Assembly (NCBI GenBank): GCA_937950105.1
Contig: CALFEM010000301.1
Location: 1-7,507 of the forward strand
Origin: an uncultured Alphaproteobacteria bacterium
GTDB lineage: Bacteria; Pseudomonadota; Alphaproteobacteria; Rhizobiales; Hyphomicrobiaceae
DNA length: 7,507 nt
Direction: 5' to 3'
Positions 7,022-7,507 of the stretch are shown piece after piece; position 1 is the first letter of the stretch; the number at the start of each line of letters is the position of its first letter. Made by a program: the position numbers and the translations under genes. A model generated the notes under the pieces. The model was not told the origin of the DNA, searched no databases, and saw only the letters and a program-made list of their open reading frames with translations.

Positions 7022-7461
7022 TCACAACATGCCGAGCAGGCGCGGCAGCCAAAGTGTCAGCTCCGGAATGTAGGTCACCATCATCAGGAACACGAGCATG
7101 GTGAACAGCCACGGCAGCACCGCCACCGACGTCTCTGTCAGGCCCATCTTGGAGATACCGCTCGCCACATAGAGGTTGAGGCCGACCGGCGGCGTGATCA
7201 TGCCGATCTCCATGTTGACGATGATGAGGATGCCGAAGTGCACGGGATCGATGCCGAGCTTGGCGGCGACCGGGAACAGGATAGGCGCCATGATCAGCGT
7301 GATCGACGACGGCTCCATGACGGTACCGGCGATCAGCAGCAGCACGTTGACGATCAGCAGGAAGCCGATCCAGCCGAGGCCCTGCGCGACGATCCAGTTG
7401 GCGATCGCCTGCGGGATGTTCTCGTGCGTCATGAGGAACGAGAACAGGATGGCGTTGGTGA
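7022..7461 (-). CDS. dctM: TRAP transporter large permease subunit, DctM type (C-terminal part)
   Basis: Membrane permease of a tripartite ATP-independent periplasmic transporter, a sodium- or proton-driven importer usually for C4-dicarboxylates or other organic acids that works with a small DctQ subunit and a DctP binding protein. Only the last 145 residues are present, out of about 425 in the family. The reading frame is clear up to 7461, where real sequence stops; the residues just before the internal Met at 7432 read TNAILFSFL and continue the family pattern, so that Met is not the start. Hydrophobic segments are seen around WIGFLLIVNVLLLIAG, ITLIMAPILFPVA and VLPWLFTMLVFLMMVTYIP. DctM hallmarks include MEIGMITPPVGLNLYVASGI and the ending LTLWLPRLLGML. 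The substrate cannot be read from this fragment. The gene ends 210 bases before aceE, with a strong hairpin in between, so it is probably a separate transcription unit. Confidence 0.92.
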
Positions 7462-7507
7462 AGATCGGAAGAGCGTCGTGTAGGGAAAGAGTGTAGATCT
7501 CGGTGGT
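7462..7507. other. Illumina sequencing adapter remnant (not genomic)
   Basis: From 7462 the sequence reads AGATCGGAAGAGCGTCGTGT and continues for 46 bases to the end of the window, matching from memory the reverse complement of the Illumina universal (P5-side) adapter base for base. The dctM reading frame loses its family resemblance exactly at this junction. Across the junction the plus-strand frames translate to the familiar artefact peptides IGRASCRERV and DRKSVV. This stretch should be trimmed; it also shows that the window ends at a contig end. Confidence 0.97.

Noticed and set aside
7022..7432. Treating the Met at 7432 as the true start of a small 136-residue membrane protein
   Set aside because: The upstream codons to 7461 continue the DctM family pattern, so the gene is truncated by the contig end, not short.
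7176..7507. Plus-strand open frames running to the right end, ending in GRASCRERV or near DRKSVV
   Set aside because: They are antisense to dctM and their ends are translated adapter sequence.
1..7507. CRISPR array, tRNA, rRNA, insertion sequence, phage or defence genes
   Set aside because: No regularly spaced repeats, cloverleaf sequences, transposase, integrase or nuclease motifs were found. The window is a core-metabolism region.

Overview
This window is a stretch of GC-rich proteobacterial chromosome in which every real gene lies on the minus strand, so transcription runs right to left: TRAP-transporter subunit (dctM), then aceE, aceF, lpdA and a malic enzyme (maeB). The core is a complete pyruvate dehydrogenase complex of the homodimeric-E1 (AceE) type: 887-residue E1, 432-residue E2 with one lipoyl domain, and 582-residue E3 that carries its own N-terminal lipoyl domain. 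The E1 type, the GC-rich codon use and the dispersed palindromic repeats between genes point to Pseudomonadota. The repeat styles make me lean to Alphaproteobacteria (Hyphomicrobiales), but Betaproteobacteria cannot be excluded from the sequence alone.

Layout from left to right: 1-623, 5' part of an NADP-type malic enzyme gene, cut by the left edge; 624-758, gap with two inverted repeats; 759-2507, lpdA; 2508-2662, gap packed with palindromic repeat units; 2663-3961, aceF; 3962-4147, gap with a paired inverted repeat of the CCCGGC-GAAG-GCCGGG style; 4148-6811, aceE; 6812-7021, the probable control region of the cluster, with a tandem TGCAAATC-GAA repeat and two hairpins; 7022-7461, the C-terminal part of a DctM-type TRAP permease; 7462-7507, not genomic DNA but Illumina adapter sequence left on the contig end.

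How the genes fit together: a C4-dicarboxylate-type TRAP importer could bring in malate, fumarate or succinate. Malic enzyme turns malate into pyruvate with NADPH, and the AceE-AceF-LpdA complex turns pyruvate into acetyl-CoA, supplying the TCA cycle on C4 acids alone. The enzymes are confidently recognised; the pathway link to the transporter is inference from adjacency, because the transporter may belong to another transcription unit.

I find no previously undescribed system here. The points most worth attention are the adapter remnant at the right end (a data-quality fault), the near-identical DNA encoding the lipoyl domains of aceF and lpdA, the different repeat in each gap of the operon, and the tandem motif upstream of aceE.
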